Source of the DNA: an uncultured Succinatimonas sp.
GTDB lineage: Bacteria; Pseudomonadota; Gammaproteobacteria; Enterobacterales; Succinivibrionaceae
Assembly (NCBI GenBank): GCA_937896115.1
Contig: CALBLB010000291.1
Span: 1-6,209, forward strand
Reading direction: 5' to 3'
Length of the DNA: 6,209 nucleotides
Part shown: positions 4,941 through 6,209 of the stretch, piece by piece
How positions within the stretch are numbered: position 1 is the stretch's first letter
Layout: each line of letters starts with the position of its first letter
Program-made: the position numbers and the translations under genes
Notes under the pieces: model-generated
Told to the model about the DNA's origin: nothing
Seen by the model: only the letters and a program-made list of their open reading frames with translations
Databases searched by the model: none

Positions 4941-6116
4941 ATGAACCAAGAAACCCAAGCAAATTTCAAAGATTATCCTTTGCAATTGCTAAAACCTTCA
5001 TATGATTCTCCGCTTACAGATATTTTGTTCGAATTAGAACACCTGCGCCGTGTGAAGTTAGCAGTTACAACGCCTGAGCACATATTCAAGCAAATTAAAA
5101 GAATTTTCCAAATGCTGGAAAGCTTGGGATCTGCTCGCATCGAAGGAAACCGAACCACCGTTTCAGACTATCTGCAAATGGATCAAAATTCAAACGCTCT
5201 GCTTGCAAGTCAAAAAGAGGAACTCACCGAAATTACCAATCTTGAGGCGGCTCTTGACTACATAGATCAAACTGTCACCGCAGGCTGTGAAATCACCGAA
5301 TTTTTTATCAAAGAACTGCAGCAAATAACTGTACAAAATCTGAATAAAGAGGGCGATCTTAACTCTGGTTCATATCGTAATCATCAGGTAATGATCTCAG
5401 GCTCGGCACATCTGCCACCTGACTTCATGCAGGTCCCCAACTATATGAAAGAACTGGTTGATTTCATCAATTGCGAAGATCCGCCTAAATATGATCTTAT
5501 CAAGGTTGCCTTAGTACATCACCGTTTGGGTTGGATCCATCCTTTTGGAAACGGTAACGGCAGAACGGTCAGGCTTTTAACCTATGCGCTCTTACTAAAA
5601 TACGGATTTAATATCGGTGATTACGACAGACTGATTAATCCTACCGCCGTTTTCTGCTGTGATCGCGAAAAATACTACAGTATGCTGACGATTGCAGATC
5701 AAGGAACAGCAGAAGCTCTGGAACAATGGTGTCAATATGTATTGGATGGTTTGCTCAACGAACGAAAAAAACTGGATATTTTCTTAGATTTTGAAGAAGT
5801 TAAAAAGAAAATTTTACGTCCTGCTTTGTCATTTGTTCAAAAGCACGGAGTGTTAACTACAGAAGAACTGAATATTCTCAGCTTCATTTTGGAAAACGGT
5901 GAGATCAGTAATGCTGACATCAGCAAACACTTCAAAATAAAATCCAGCCAATCTTCATATGTTTTAAAAAAACTCAGAGACCGACTTTTGATTGTTCCGT
6001 CAAAAGAGAAGAAAAGAGAATATATTTTTAATATGGAAAGTCGGGAACTTCGCTTGGGCGTTATTGATTCCTTGCATCAAGCAGATCTGATCCCTAAGTC
6101 TCTTTTGAAAAACTGA
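4941..6116 (+). CDS. class II Fic protein with C-terminal winged helix (putative AMP transferase)
   Basis: This encodes a 391-residue, soluble Fic protein with no signal peptide. The inhibitory motif SARIEGN (64-70, inhibitory Glu68) precedes the Fic core, so it is class II and needs no separate antitoxin. The flap that docks target side chains is near 141-171. The active loop HPFGNGNGRTVR (200-211) has catalytic His200, the GNGR anion hole and Arg211, but Asn204 replaces the usual Asp/Glu that helps hold the metal. Residues about 303-365 form a winged-helix DNA-binding domain. Overall layout resembles the Shewanella SoFic type. Expected reaction is transfer of AMP from ATP to a Ser, Thr or Tyr hydroxyl, with an unknown target. 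No Shine-Dalgarno sequence precedes ATG 4941, though the next in-frame Met is codon 59, inside the conserved region. The DNA is more AT-rich than the operon before it. Confidence 0.9.
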   Translation: MNQETQANFKDYPLQLLKPSYDSPLTDILFELEHLRRVKLAVTTPEHIFKQIKRIFQMLESLGSARIEGNRTTVSDYLQMDQNSNALLASQKEELTEITNLEAALDYIDQTVTAGCEITEFFIKELQQITVQNLNKEGDLNSGSYRNHQVMISGSAHLPPDFMQVPNYMKELVDFINCEDPPKYDLIKVALVHHRLGWIHPFGNGNGRTVRLLTYALLLKYGFNIGDYDRLINPTAVFCCDREKYYSMLTIADQGTAEALEQWCQYVLDGLLNERKKLDIFLDFEEVKKKILRPALSFVQKHGVLTTEELNILSFILENGEISNADISKHFKIKSSQSSYVLKKLRDRLLIVPSKEKKREYIFNMESRELRLGVIDSLHQADLIPKSLLKN

Positions 6117-6206
6117 TTTGAGATCTTGTGATAGCTTGATTTGAGATCCTGACAAAATATGACTTTATAAAAATCAATATGTTAATTGACATTTTTTGAG
6201 ATCTTG
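6117..6206 (+). repeat. downstream array of the same 12-base repeat, in register with the upstream one
   Basis: Copies start at 6117 (directly after the Fic stop), 6140 (one change, CCTG for CTTG) and 6195. Spacing is 23 and 55, the same as the first three upstream copies, with a constant offset of 1298 bases. The 11-base pair linker (6129-6139) resembles the upstream linkers. The 43-base spacer (6152-6194) matches its upstream counterpart (4854-4896) at 29 of 43 positions by hand alignment without gaps. The window ends 3 bases past the third copy, so the array is probably cut off here. It most likely forms the control region of another gene. Confidence 0.82.
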
Positions 6207-6209
6207 GCC

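Noticed and set aside
4941..6116. Two-gene Fic/Doc toxin-antitoxin system
   Set aside because: There is no small partner gene on either side within view, and the inhibitory SARIEGN motif lies inside the same protein, which is the class II arrangement.
4819..6206. CRISPR array or integron attC sites
   Set aside because: Repeats are 12 bases with alternating 11- and 43-base gaps and a gene in the middle, which fits neither CRISPR repeat-spacer length nor attC architecture.

Overview
The window suggests a fermentative, probably host-associated gammaproteobacterium. The glucuronate isomerase lines up closely with the enterobacterial UxaC sequence as I remember it, and the candidate promoter has an E. 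coli-like CRP site beside a sigma70 -10 box. A more exact placement, such as a gut Succinivibrionaceae-like lineage, is only a guess because I ran no database search.

Positions 1-284 are a gene-free leader. It holds a candidate class II CRP-dependent promoter (CRP-like site 88-109, TATAAT 127-132). Three consecutive inverted repeats (142-172, 178-206, 211-249) follow, in what would be a roughly 145-nt 5' untranslated region. Positions 285-3270 encode a complete three-gene TRAP transporter: a periplasmic binding protein with signal peptide, the small four-helix membrane subunit, and the large membrane subunit. Positions 3325-4734 encode uronate isomerase UxaC. All four genes point the same way. 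The natural reading is a hexuronate (glucuronate/galacturonate) uptake and first-step catabolism cluster. Hairpins between dctP and dctQ, between dctM and uxaC, and after uxaC probably set the dose of each product.

From about 4800 the DNA changes: it becomes more AT-rich and holds an unrelated module. A 391-residue class II Fic protein (inhibitory motif, Fic loop and a C-terminal winged helix) lies at 4941-6116. Copies of a 12-base direct repeat, consensus TTTGAGATCTTG, lie on both sides of it. Upstream, four copies have start-to-start spacing 23, 55 and 23. Downstream, three copies spaced 23 and 55 begin directly after the stop codon, and the window ends 3 bases after the last one. The two arrays are in register, offset by 1298 bp, and the 43-base spacer between repeats is also partly conserved. 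The upstream regulatory region of the Fic gene therefore seems to be duplicated behind it, which predicts a fourth downstream repeat at 6218 and probably another gene just outside the window.

The most interesting part is this Fic-plus-repeat unit. It may be a self-regulated AMPylator with multiple GATC-containing operators, in a tandem array. The sugar-acid operon is well explained by known families. Its novelty is limited to the leader structure and the exact substrate.
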